NCBI RefSeq assembly: GCF_003219795.1
Contig: NZ_QJVC01000003.1
Location: 346,063-410,062, forward strand
DNA: 64,000 bases
Source of the DNA: Arthrobacter psychrolactophilus
GTDB lineage: Bacteria > Actinomycetota > Actinomycetes > Actinomycetales > Micrococcaceae
Direction of reading: 5' to 3'
Made by a program: the position numbers and the translations under genes. Below the pieces are notes generated by a model. That model searched no databases. It saw only the letters and a program-made list of their open reading frames with translations, and was not told the DNA's origin. Below, one piece after another: positions 20,522-29,365 of the stretch (position 1 is its first letter; the number at the start of each line of letters is the position of its first letter).

Positions 20522-20782
20522 CGGAGGCGAATACGGGCTAGGAACCACCCTTGATCAATGACGCGAAACCAGTATTCACCACTACCCAGGATAGGCCATT
20601 AGCTGGCCACATGTCAGATTATGTTAAGTGCGCTGGTAATTGCCGGATCTTTAGTCTGTTCTCTCCAGACTGCTACGTATATAACCTGCCCCTTTATGAT
20701 GATTGTTAGAAATGTAATCTGACGCAGCAATTAAATAATGGCGCGAAATCTTCTTTGGAACATCGTTCACGCTCATCACCCC

Positions 20783-21931
20783 TCAGAAGAAGGTCACAAT
20801 CTCACCCTGATGAAGTGCAGGACTAAATTTTATGCCAACTTGAAAGCATTTCACCGCACCATCAGAATCGGTAAATTCAAGTTGCGTAGAGAATAAAACG
20901 GCATCATTTTCTGGCGCCGGCAGACCATTCTTCGTTCCTTCCTTGAACCTCAAATTGAATATTAGCTGATTATTCATTTTACTCTTAACCGCATCGATAA
21001 GATACGATTTATCGAGCCCCAATAGCCCTAAGATTTCGAGAGCTTTGCTATGCGAAGACATAAGGTAATCGAACCTGGTGTCCGAAAGAATTATTTCCAC
21101 GTCTGAGGCTGACCGACCTGAGCCACCCAGTGCATTTAGCGCCATTGAGCTATCCGCGTCAGCCCACTCAGGAACACCATTATCCAATTTATGATCAAGC
21201 ATAATATGATATAGATCTTCTTCAATGCCGACCGGTTCAAACCCATATTGCTCCAGTGGATATCCCACCTGATTTGAGTACCCAGCGTCGTCCATGGAAG
21301 TCACCATCTTCTTGGCAACCCTCAGTCCAACCTGCGGCAACAGCATTCCCGATTTGATCGGTTTCCAGGTTGTGCAGTCGATGTAGCCGAGATAGGAAGC
21401 CGTGTGCGAGCGAATTGCGACGTCCATCTCCTTGAGTTGATTTTTACTTACGTTACTTAAATAGACGGCAAAATAAAGTTCTGCGGAAATTCTATCAAAG
21501 TCCTTTGATCCAAAGAGATACTTTTCAAACTGCTCCCAAACAAATTCTGATGGCATTCCCAGAATGTCACCCACACTAATGGCAGTCTTCTCTGGCCCAT
21601 GATCTCGAAGCGCAGGAAGCCAAGCATGAGATATATGATGGCCATATGAATTACTGCCCGTTTTCAATGAATTAAAAATAAAAGCAATTTCTGATTTTTT
21701 CGGCTGCGGGGTCAACGCGCCTCTTAAATCCCTATACTGTACACCCACTCCAGACAATTGAGCTATAACCTGCCGATGCATTGTTCGAATTACGCCACTC
21801 ATTTCATGTGCATTCAAACTAAAGCTATCAGCCAGTACATTCAAGCCGACGTGCGTATATGAGTTGATAACATGTATCGTGTCATCGTCTTTGGGCGTAG
21901 GTTGCGATGAACCTTTTGAGTCAATTGTCAC
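20783..21931 (-). CDS. AT-rich orphan gene, unknown function
   Basis: A 382-residue protein, GTG start at 21931 with AGGAA upstream. Base composition is clearly more AT-rich than its neighbours and codons are less GC-biased, a sign of recent separate acquisition. No transmembrane segment or recognisable catalytic motif is visible. The N-terminal part has HVINSYTHVGLNVLADS and SYGHHISHAWLPALRDHG. The C-terminal part ends in a beta-rich stretch, FSTQLEFTDSDGA. It stands alone between the mobilization unit and the transfer operon, in a spot typical of ICE cargo. It could be a defence or toxin gene, but nothing in the sequence proves that. Confidence 0.75.
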   Translation of the reverse strand: MTIDSKGSSQPTPKDDDTIHVINSYTHVGLNVLADSFSLNAHEMSGVIRTMHRQVIAQLSGVGVQYRDLRGALTPQPKKSEIAFIFNSLKTGSNSYGHHISHAWLPALRDHGPEKTAISVGDILGMPSEFVWEQFEKYLFGSKDFDRISAELYFAVYLSNVSKNQLKEMDVAIRSHTASYLGYIDCTTWKPIKSGMLLPQVGLRVAKKMVTSMDDAGYSNQVGYPLEQYGFEPVGIEEDLYHIMLDHKLDNGVPEWADADSSMALNALGGSGRSASDVEIILSDTRFDYLMSSHSKALEILGLLGLDKSYLIDAVKSKMNNQLIFNLRFKEGTKNGLPAPENDAVLFSTQLEFTDSDGAVKCFQVGIKFSPALHQGEIVTFF

Positions 21932-22876
21932 TGCAGCAGATTCCTGTCGTTCGATTTTCGCATCTAATCAATCCAGTATTTGTTGACGCTTTTAACTCAT
22001 TGTGGGAGTGACCAATACGGTCTGCTGGTTCGCCCCTTGGGTCAGCTTAACATCTCCACGACCCGGCGCCTCCAAGTTGTTCATGGGCTCTCCAAAGAGG
22101 TTGCCGTCGTGTTGTTCAACGATGACGGCTGCACGTACTGGCAGCAGGAGCTGGCTGCGGCCGCAGCCAGCACAGCGAGTGAGCCGCGGCCGCACAGTGC
22201 GGATACGGGTGTGCCCGTGGGGCGTAGTCGGTCCGAATATCCCGAGCAGGTTTTTCCCCTAACCGTAAGGTCGCTTCGTCCCGTTGCAGGCTGTTCACAC
22301 CCGTCATCGTGCCTGCTCCGGCTCCTGCCCCTCACCCTAACTCTCATGCCAATGTCTCTTACTCTGCTGTGACCGCCGCCGGAAAAGGCCATTACGTGTG
22401 GAACCCGTCCGGTTCTGGAACGGACAAGCTGCCAGCGGCCGGCTGTACAAACAACGTCAACCCGACGACACCGCATCGGACATCACAGCGCGCCGGTCGG
22501 AACTGCTGCTCTCGTTCTCATGATGATGCCGTCAACGGATCAAGAAGAATGACATCGTCGTCGTCATTCACAATGACCAATGCATCGCTATAGAAAGTAG
22601 TGTTCATCATAATGGGAGTAATTTAGACCTGTATCTACCGAATTCTTTCCCTGATCAGGCGATTCAGTTGGTGAAGTAGCGCAATCCGAGTATTTGGCGG
22701 CTGAAGTCTGCAGCCTTTATCTAATCCCTTCCTGAGGCGCGGTCAGGTTCGATTCGGGCGCCGCTCATGCGGCGATAATTTACCTACGTGAATTCCGCAT
22801 CATCTCACGTACCTCGAAGCCACCCCCCAAAACAGGCTTTTTTGAAGACGACCTGCATGTTCAAAAAAGGAGTACT
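21932..22876. other. Gene-free stretch with dyads and possible gene remnants
   Basis: About 945 bases with no convincing gene. GC-rich from 22010 to 22500, then more AT-rich. Minus-strand fragments look protein-like in different frames (for example VIVEQHDGNLFGEPMNN near 22080-22130 and SLQRDEATLRLGEKPARD near 22245-22300), which suggests a frameshifted relic. It also contains a 22-base perfect palindrome at 22150-22171 and a shorter dyad at 22205-22218. It lies between the 3' end of the antirestriction gene and the 5' end of the AT-rich orphan, so it should include the orphan's promoter. Confidence 0.4.
22150..22171. repeat. 22-base perfect palindrome
   Basis: The half-site GCTGGCTGCGG is followed directly by its reverse complement, giving an uninterrupted 22-base palindrome. 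A second dyad, ACGGG-TGTG-CCCGT, follows at 22205-22218. Candidate protein-binding site, origin or transfer-related site; function unknown. Confidence 0.6.
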
Positions 22877-24052
22877 TTACTTAATTTCCGCGCAAGAATC
22901 CATGTTCGATCGCGGTGTTTTCTGGCAAAGTAGGGGCCCACACGATTTTGATAAATCAATGCACGGGTTTCGTTGGGTTCGAGAACCGCTAAGGTGCCCG
23001 CCAGTCTCCATAGGCGAGGTCAAGTCCAAGATACTCCTTGAAGCCGAGGTCACCCGAGCGAGAACGGACCGAGCGATATCGGTGCGTGACAGCAGCTTGC
23101 ATCCTGCGGTTGTCGAAATGATTGAGTCCGCCTCCGCGACGATAACGGCGTCAGCCCACCCTGCCAAGTAGCTGGACGATTGGGGCCCGCGGTCGATGCT
23201 GTGGGCCTTCATCACGGTGTAGGCAACTGACTCAGCTTCGACTTCTGCCAGTCCTCGGTGTTCAGCGCTGCTCCCGTAGAGCTGGCCGAGAACATCGTCA
23301 GGTCCGTGGAGCATGACATGGCCTAGTTCGTGAGCGAGAACGGCAAGGCTGTCATCTACTTCGAGCCATCCCCCGATGCTGATCTGGTGTGAAGTGAAGT
23401 TCGTGTAGCCGCTGGCCAGAGAATGTTGGCTGTCAGATAATTCCACGGCGAATCCGCGGCTTCCTGCGATCCCGACCAACGATGTCCATAATTCTTCGTG
23501 ACCGACGCTCGGCTCCACCGCATGTTCGGCGTTGCCGCGTGGAACCAGCAGTGGCTCCCCCTCAGTCTGGGACACGTCGAAGACAGCCTGGCCCCGCCAG
23601 CCAATGACGCGAGTCCGGCTACGGTCCGCAAGGTCTCCTGGCGTGCTGGGGGTTTGTGGCTTCGCCGCCTGAGCATCTTCGTCTGCATCGGCTCTGGCGG
23701 TAAGCGGCGCAATGACCCAGAGGGCGTGTTCGCCTTTGAGGACATAGCGTCCATGCCGCTGCCACTCCTTGTAGCCGGCAACCAAGGTGGGTGGTTCCTT
23801 GCCGCGTTCCTGCATCTGGGCCATGAGCATGGCGGCGTTTCCTCCAGAGTAACGCCATAGAGTAGCTGAGTTATCGAGGAGCTTTTGCCATCGCCATGGC
23901 TCACTGACCGCTTGGTCCAGGAGGTCGACGAGCCCCTGGGTCAGTGTTTCGACTCGTTCTGCCGGTGCCGGATGACTTGATGGTGGCGCTATATGCGGCT
24001 CCACAACGCCACTGCCAAGGTCAAGATCGGAATCCAACGATTCTGCGCTCAT
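22877..24052 (-). CDS. ArdC-like antirestriction protein with metallopeptidase domain
   Basis: A 391-residue protein from ATG 24052, preceded by GGAGG; an upstream GTG/ATG option at 24091 lacks a site. The N-terminal domain is ArdC-like ssDNA-binding: WRYSGGNAAMLMAQM, followed by KEWQRHGRYVLKGEHALWV. The second domain has the zinc-peptidase motif LAHELGHVMLHG and a downstream EVEAESVAY, the ImmA/IrrE-type or ArdC peptidase fold. ArdC proteins protect incoming conjugative DNA from host restriction. It is the last gene of the transfer operon. The last 45 residues (after RSILDLTSP) look unlike the family and may come from a frameshift or a captured tail. Confidence 0.85.
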   Translation of the reverse strand: MSAESLDSDLDLGSGVVEPHIAPPSSHPAPAERVETLTQGLVDLLDQAVSEPWRWQKLLDNSATLWRYSGGNAAMLMAQMQERGKEPPTLVAGYKEWQRHGRYVLKGEHALWVIAPLTARADADEDAQAAKPQTPSTPGDLADRSRTRVIGWRGQAVFDVSQTEGEPLLVPRGNAEHAVEPSVGHEELWTSLVGIAGSRGFAVELSDSQHSLASGYTNFTSHQISIGGWLEVDDSLAVLAHELGHVMLHGPDDVLGQLYGSSAEHRGLAEVEAESVAYTVMKAHSIDRGPQSSSYLAGWADAVIVAEADSIISTTAGCKLLSRTDIARSVLARVTSASRSILDLTSPMETGGHLSGSRTQRNPCIDLSKSCGPLLCQKTPRSNMDSCAEIK

Positions 24053-24141
24053 TGCCACTACCTCCACATCACATCCGCTTGGTGCCTTCACAGCGGATAC
24101 AAGTTCATGGTGCCCGGAACCCTGAACTACGTGCTGATACC

Positions 24142-24627
24142 TCAGCCATTCGAATCCGGGCTCCAGTTGCTATGCCCAGGCCCGTCCGGCGGCAATGTCC
24201 GGCGACCGGGCACCCTGTGGGCCTGCAGCCCCACACATCCTGCCGTTCTTGTGTGTTCGCGCATGCGCTCAATGCTGGACGTCAGCCGTTCGTGGAACGT
24301 GATGGGACCGAAGCCGCCGTCGTCCTCGGTGTAGGAAGCCTGCTCGGCACGCTGCAGCCCATAGAGCTCGGCAACCATGTCACTGTGCTTCCACCAGCAA
24401 TCTGGAATCACGGAGGTGGGCAGATGGTAGGTGTCCACGAGCCACTGGACCCACTGCCCAAGATGCTTCCAAACCGCTGCAGCAGTCCGGGGATCCATGT
24501 CCCGCCACCTGTAAGTCACGGGAATCCTGTTGGACCGCCGCCCCTCGGTGGAACCGAACAGCATGGCAGCAAACTCATCCTCTGCTCCCCCGCCTACCGT
24601 GTATTCAAAGGACTCTTCCTCGTCCAT
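24142..24627 (-). CDS. DUF4913-like protein of the transfer operon
   Basis: A 161-residue acidic protein with the hallmark VIPDCWWKHSDMVAELYGLQ, matching the Trp-Trp-His core of DUF4913 proteins, which occur next to TraG-type ATPases in actinobacterial conjugative elements. A good site, GAGAGGAG, precedes the ATG. It starts 12 bases after the coupling-protein stop and is in the same operon. The function of DUF4913 is not known to me. The final 25 residues are Pro/Gly/Ser-rich and may be disordered. Confidence 0.75.
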   Translation of the reverse strand: MDEEESFEYTVGGGAEDEFAAMLFGSTEGRRSNRIPVTYRWRDMDPRTAAAVWKHLGQWVQWLVDTYHLPTSVIPDCWWKHSDMVAELYGLQRAEQASYTEDDGGFGPITFHERLTSSIERMREHTRTAGCVGLQAHRVPGRRTLPPDGPGHSNWSPDSNG

Positions 24628-24639
24628 CGTTGTCTCCTC

Positions 24640-26451
24640 TCAACTTTCCACATCGGTCTTCAGGCTGGCTGCCTGCCGCAGCCGGTGACCGGCTGCGAGC
24701 TCGCGCTCGGTTTCTTCCTTGGAGACGCCCAGCTGAGCGGCGTCCTTGCGCTTGTGCCATTCCGTCAGATCCAACAGGATGGGGCGGGTGCGCCGGCCCA
24801 GCATGATCGCCGTTCCCGCCGGAAGCCGTCTGATCTCGTGCAGCGGGATGACCGGCGATTCCCTGATTTGTTCGCCGTCCTGCCGTCCCTGGGAAGACCA
24901 CGACCGGGTGTTGACCGTAGTGCTCCGTTCACCGATAAGCCCCTCCAGAGCGCGCAGGTCACGCTCGTCGGACCCTCCGCCGAAGATGACCTTGATGATG
25001 GCCGCGTCCCAAATGGTCGCTGCCTCGTCAATTGACCATCCGGAACGGGCTTGGGATAGGGACTGGAGGACCACGATGGTGGAAATGCCGATCCCGCCGC
25101 CGTCAGAGAGCACCACCGGCAGTCCCGGCCATGGCGAAAGGTTCGCAATCTCATCCAGGATCAGGGACAGCGGCGGATCCAGCCGGCCTCCAGCCGCGAC
25201 AAAGGCCATCTCCCTTGCTGCGTAGTCGATGTCGTCAATCAACGCGGAAAGGTAGGGGCCGGCAGCCGCAGCGCCTGACTTGGTGCCGATCAAGTACAGC
25301 GTTCCCCGTTGACGGATGAAGTCCTTCGGGTCGAACTGCTCCGCATCACCGTGCGGGTCAAGTGCCGCCAGGACCTTCGGTGACGACAGGGGCGCAACGG
25401 CGGCGCTGACGCCGATCCACGAGTTGGAGGTGTTGCGGGGATCATCATCGATGATCCCTAGGAGGTCAGCCTGCCAGCCAAGCGCCGCCTCCGGTCGCCC
25501 CAGATATTCAAGTGCTTCCTTGGCCAGAACTGGGCTGGAAGACCACCGGCGGAAGGCCCTCACACCATCGCCGGACAGAGCCGCCGCGTGCAGCAAGCAC
25601 TGGAGAACGATGACGGCGCGTTTCTGCCACGCGGCGTTCTCACCCTTGAATTCAGTGTCGGCCGTGATGACGAGGGCCCGGCGGGTTGCAATGTCGGGGT
25701 CCTCGCAGCCTCGCACCGGAGACCATCTCAGCGATGTTGGCAGCCCCGACATGCCCTGCGGGTCAAACACAGTTACGGGCCGGCCGCCAGAGGCTCGCGC
25801 CTTCATGGTCACCACCAAGTTGTCTGCCCTGGTAGAGGTCGTGACGACCGCCCCGGGCGCATCCAGAATGGCATTGATGATCACGTACAAGCCCTTGCCG
25901 GATCGGGGCGCGCCCTGAATGACCATTGATTCTTCCGTGGACACATGGACCGTTACGCCCCGGGACCGGCCAACGGTCCACGAGACTTCCTCAATCCGAG
26001 GCTTTGCCAGCCCAGGTCGTGTGAACTTCCCTCTCTTCACGACGGCCCGCGCACCAAAGTCACGCACCACCTCCGCCCGGCGTGCAACACCGTCACGGCT
26101 AAGAATGTCTCTCCGCAGCCAGGACCCAGACTGCCGCCACACGCGCCACAGGAAATACCCGGCCACCACAAGAATCACCAGGACTGCGAGCGCGGGACCG
26201 ACGAGCAACCATACGGATCCGGTGCTGACAGAGCATTCGCCGGGCGGATCCACTATCCACTTCATCTGTCCTGCGAAGAGCCCGATGCCAGCGGAGGGGC
26301 TGAATGTCCAGGACGCGGCAGCGTGGCAGCTCCAGCCGATCACGGCGGCTGCCGCGCTTTGGACGAAGAAACAGAATCCCAGGTAGGCGGCTGTAGCAAT
26401 CAGGGCGGCGTTCAGGAGGGGGTTTCCGTCGTCGAATCTGCGCGGCATCAT
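24640..26451 (-). CDS. TraG/VirD4-like coupling protein (T4CP)
   Basis: A 603-residue protein with two or three N-terminal membrane segments (about residues 12-35 and 75-100) and a cytoplasmic ATPase domain. Walker A is VIQGAPRSGKGLYV near residue 182; Walker B is SLILDEIANLSPWPG near 430, followed by the VVLQSLSQARSGWS motif typical of TraG/VirD4 C-terminal domains. T4CPs bring the relaxosome to the secretion channel and power DNA transfer. Start ATGATG overlaps the stop of the VirB4-like gene. Length is normal for the actinobacterial TraM/TraD_C group. Confidence 0.92.
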   Translation of the reverse strand: MMPRRFDDGNPLLNAALIATAAYLGFCFFVQSAAAAVIGWSCHAAASWTFSPSAGIGLFAGQMKWIVDPPGECSVSTGSVWLLVGPALAVLVILVVAGYFLWRVWRQSGSWLRRDILSRDGVARRAEVVRDFGARAVVKRGKFTRPGLAKPRIEEVSWTVGRSRGVTVHVSTEESMVIQGAPRSGKGLYVIINAILDAPGAVVTTSTRADNLVVTMKARASGGRPVTVFDPQGMSGLPTSLRWSPVRGCEDPDIATRRALVITADTEFKGENAAWQKRAVIVLQCLLHAAALSGDGVRAFRRWSSSPVLAKEALEYLGRPEAALGWQADLLGIIDDDPRNTSNSWIGVSAAVAPLSSPKVLAALDPHGDAEQFDPKDFIRQRGTLYLIGTKSGAAAAGPYLSALIDDIDYAAREMAFVAAGGRLDPPLSLILDEIANLSPWPGLPVVLSDGGGIGISTIVVLQSLSQARSGWSIDEAATIWDAAIIKVIFGGGSDERDLRALEGLIGERSTTVNTRSWSSQGRQDGEQIRESPVIPLHEIRRLPAGTAIMLGRRTRPILLDLTEWHKRKDAAQLGVSKEETERELAAGHRLRQAASLKTDVES

Positions 26452-27905
26452 CGCATCCCCTCGTCGGTGCCGAAAACGGCCATTTCATCGGTGGTGATGC
26501 GGTTGGCGACAATGAACGAGCGGTTGCCGACCTTCCACAGCCCCATGCCCTTGGGCAGGTTTTCGACGTGCTCGCACTCGGCTTCGGTAAGTCCTAGGGC
26601 TTCCTTGGTCAGCCGCATGGCGTCGTGTTTTTGCCGGTAGATGATGCGGGTGTCCGCCTCGGTCAGCAGGCCCAGCGCCTTTTGCCTCAGTCCGCTGCTG
26701 CCGTCCCCAATCTCATTGAGGTCGGCGACCTTGTGCATGATCAGCAAGTTGGCGATCCCATAGGTGCGCGCCAGGCGCCATTGCTCACTCATCTTGGCGA
26801 GCATGTACGGGTCGGCGAGCATCCGCCAGCCCTCGTCGTAAACAACGATCCGCTTGGCGCCGTCGGGGTTCGTCACGGCTGCTTCCAGCCATGTTGCTCC
26901 ACACGCAGCTGCCAAGGACAGTGCCTGTTCAGAGGCGCCGATCAGCGCGGAGGTGTCCATGACCATGATGGGTGCGTCCGCGTCGAAGGCGACCGTAGAG
27001 GGTGCATCGAACATGCCTTCGAGGTCGCCCGCCACGGTACGTCGCAGTGAATGTCCGACGCCGGTCCCGCCGTCACGCCCGACCAGTGCCACTGTTGCTG
27101 GGGTCGGGTTGAGTAGGTACTGCAGGACCATGGGAAGTGTCGGTGTGCTGTTGGCCGCGACCGCGTCGGTCAGTGCCATGTCCAGCGCGGTGTGTTCCAC
27201 CGGGCTCATGGGCTGACCTTGCCGCATCAATGAGACCAGGGCAACCAGCAGGTGGCGGCGTCTCTGCCGGACAACCGCCAGCCACTGTTCGTCCGAGAGA
27301 AGCAGGGACCGTGGTCCGGCATCAAGCGGGTTGACCCTTGCCGGTTTGCCTGGTCCCACTGAGATGACTTTCCCGCCCAAGGCTTCGGCAACGGGAACCC
27401 ACTCCCCCTTGGGATCGGAAGCCACGGCAGCCTTTCGGCCAAGCGTCACTGACCGGGCGACCAGGGACTTTCCACACATGGACTTCCCCGTACCAACAGT
27501 TCCTATCACCACGATGGAGGGCCCACTGATCACACCCTTCTCGTAAAGAATCCAAGGATCATAGGAGAACGCGCCGGAACCAAACACGTCGGTACCGATG
27601 TAAGTTCCTTCATGTCCGAGACCTGATTCCGTCAGGAAGGGGTAGGCCGCGGCAAAGGTCATGGTTGATGCCCTGTGCGGTGCGGGGCGCAGCCGGTGCG
27701 GCCCCCGCAACGACGACGGCTCTCGCTTCCCCCAGTCACCCTGCGAGCGCGACGGTGAATCGTCCCCCACAGGATGGGCGATCCGTTCCCACAGGGAAGG
27801 CTGAGCAGGGCTGGCCAGCGAACGTTCGTTCCGCCGTCGTGCTTCCCTTTCAAAGCGGGACTCCCCTGCCGGAACAAAGCTGACATGTTGTGCGTGCTTG
27901 CTCAT
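26448..27905 (-). CDS. VirB4-like conjugative ATPase
   Basis: A 485-residue protein from ATG 27905, which overlaps the upstream stop as ATGA; the longer frame to 27953 is rejected. Walker A is VVIGTVGTGKSMCGKSLV near residue 138. Walker B and following motif are KRIVVYDEGWRMLADP and IANLLIMHKVADLNEIGDG, as in VirB4/TraC. It is shorter than Gram-negative VirB4 because the N-terminal domain appears to be encoded separately by the adjacent SCO6880 family gene, the usual actinobacterial layout. It should energise pilus or channel assembly at the cytoplasmic membrane. Confidence 0.9.
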   Translation of the reverse strand: MSKHAQHVSFVPAGESRFEREARRRNERSLASPAQPSLWERIAHPVGDDSPSRSQGDWGKREPSSLRGPHRLRPAPHRASTMTFAAAYPFLTESGLGHEGTYIGTDVFGSGAFSYDPWILYEKGVISGPSIVVIGTVGTGKSMCGKSLVARSVTLGRKAAVASDPKGEWVPVAEALGGKVISVGPGKPARVNPLDAGPRSLLLSDEQWLAVVRQRRRHLLVALVSLMRQGQPMSPVEHTALDMALTDAVAANSTPTLPMVLQYLLNPTPATVALVGRDGGTGVGHSLRRTVAGDLEGMFDAPSTVAFDADAPIMVMDTSALIGASEQALSLAAACGATWLEAAVTNPDGAKRIVVYDEGWRMLADPYMLAKMSEQWRLARTYGIANLLIMHKVADLNEIGDGSSGLRQKALGLLTEADTRIIYRQKHDAMRLTKEALGLTEAECEHVENLPKGMGLWKVGNRSFIVANRITTDEMAVFGTDEGMR

Positions 27906-29365
27906 TTCAAACCCCTTCCCAGTGGCAGCGCCCCAGCGACGAACGCTGGCCATTGCTGTCCGGCCAGCAACCGTAACTCGACGAAGGCACCGGCGGCCGC
28001 CGATTCGAGTTCCTGCCGATGGCGGGCCAGGGCATCGAGAGTGTCCGCGGTGATGGTGACGTAGGCGGCGGGGCGGACGTCACCATGACCGGCAACGATC
28101 TCGTCCTCGCGCTGGGCAACCTCTTCCTCCTCGGCTCGTTGTTCGCGCGTGAGGGGCCGGTCAAAGCGGGCGTTAACGCGCCGGCGGGTCTCGTGGGCCT
28201 CGTGTGCCGAACGGATGTCTCGCAGGGCCTGCTCAGTGGGGATAGCCCGGATGACCTCCGTGACCGTGTGCCGGAAGTTGCCCACATAGACCACGGGGTG
28301 AAGGAATCCGGGGAACACCTGCTGGCGCGGCCACTCGGCGATCCAGAACGTCTGGTGGAACCCGGAGTCCGTCCGCAGGTACGACCAGTGTTCCTCCACC
28401 GCCATCGGGCCTCCACTCAGTGGAGCAGTGTCGGTCCCCTGCTTCGTTGCGGCGAGCCTGGTGACGGCATCCGGATCAAAAGCGCCGCGTATGACGGCGG
28501 TGAGCTTGTTGCCGGGCAACCACTCATCCACGTTGACGCCATGCGTTTTGAGGCCCGTGGTCAGTGCTTCAACTTCAGAAGTGACCACGTGTTCCATTCC
28601 GGCCATGTCACCGCCGGCGTCTCGGATGCGCCGCCGGGCCTTGGCCGTGTCGACGACCAGGCAAACGAGGAGCTCGTGGACCATGACCGACCCCGCCTCG
28701 GCGATCAGGTCAAGATAGGATCTGTCGCCCCAACGCACGTCTTCGATCCGTGTCGGGGCCTTGGCCCGGTCATAGAATTCACGCAGCGCTGTGGACGGGT
28801 ACGGAACGGTGTAGTCCTGGATCGCCTGTCGCGCGACGGCGGGCCGCTGCGCCATTGCCGTCTGCACCCGGGACCATGCCTGCACTGCATAGGCCTTGTC
28901 GTCATCGTCCAGCAAGGCAAAAGACGTTGTGGTGCAGCGTAGGACAGCCATCGCTTCATGGCTCTGGCGGTCGACGACGAACGCGGCATCTTCCTTGGTC
29001 TGCCGCAGTTCAAGACTGCCCAGCCCGCCGGGTAGCGCCAACTGGCCTGCAGGCCTCGGCTGCTCAGGCTTGGCAAGGAACTTGGTCTGGCCGAGCTGCT
29101 GGCGCCAGAGGAAGACCGTCGCTGCGTAGGCCCAAACGGGATAAGGAATCCTTTGGTACTGCAACACGCCGAAGAGGATGGCGCCCAGCCACACGGGCAT
29201 CGTGAAAACCAGTGCCGGAGGTCCACCCGTTGCCGAGGCAATGGTTCCTGTCAACACGCCAACACCGACGAGCCCCAGCTGGTACCACTGGAGCCCCATG
29301 AACAGGCCGTGGCGTTCGTACCGGGGGAACTTCACCGGTTGCAATGTGCGCGTATTCTCAGACAT
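27902..29365 (-). CDS. SCO6880 family conjugation protein (VirB3/VirB4-N like)
   Basis: A 487-residue protein beginning MSENTRTLQPVKFPRYERHG, with GGAAAGGGAG before the ATG; the frame upstream of 29365 is a shadow of the preceding gene. Two hydrophobic segments at about residues 25-75 form a PrgI/VirB3-like membrane anchor. The long soluble part resembles the N-terminal region of VirB4 and ends in an Arg/Glu-rich helix. SCO6880 proteins are always found beside a VirB4-like ATPase and a TrbL-like protein in actinobacterial T4SS loci, as here. Translationally coupled on both sides. Confidence 0.88.
   Translation of the reverse strand: MSENTRTLQPVKFPRYERHGLFMGLQWYQLGLVGVGVLTGTIASATGGPPALVFTMPVWLGAILFGVLQYQRIPYPVWAYAATVFLWRQQLGQTKFLAKPEQPRPAGQLALPGGLGSLELRQTKEDAAFVVDRQSHEAMAVLRCTTTSFALLDDDDKAYAVQAWSRVQTAMAQRPAVARQAIQDYTVPYPSTALREFYDRAKAPTRIEDVRWGDRSYLDLIAEAGSVMVHELLVCLVVDTAKARRRIRDAGGDMAGMEHVVTSEVEALTTGLKTHGVNVDEWLPGNKLTAVIRGAFDPDAVTRLAATKQGTDTAPLSGGPMAVEEHWSYLRTDSGFHQTFWIAEWPRQQVFPGFLHPVVYVGNFRHTVTEVIRAIPTEQALRDIRSAHEAHETRRRVNARFDRPLTREQRAEEEEVAQREDEIVAGHGDVRPAAYVTITADTLDALARHRQELESAAAGAFVELRLLAGQQWPAFVAGALPLGRGLK

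Noticed and set aside
22738-22764. T-arm-like sequence GGTTCGATTC suggesting a tRNA remnant or attL
   Set aside because: The flanking bases do not pair into a T-stem or acceptor stem and do not match the 3' end of tRNA-Thr.
23944-25035. 363-residue plus-strand ORF
   Set aside because: Runs antisense across three genes (ArdC-like, DUF4913, T4CP) and shows no protein features.
28019-28942. 307-residue plus-strand ORF
   Set aside because: Antisense to the SCO6880 family gene, no ribosome site or domain.
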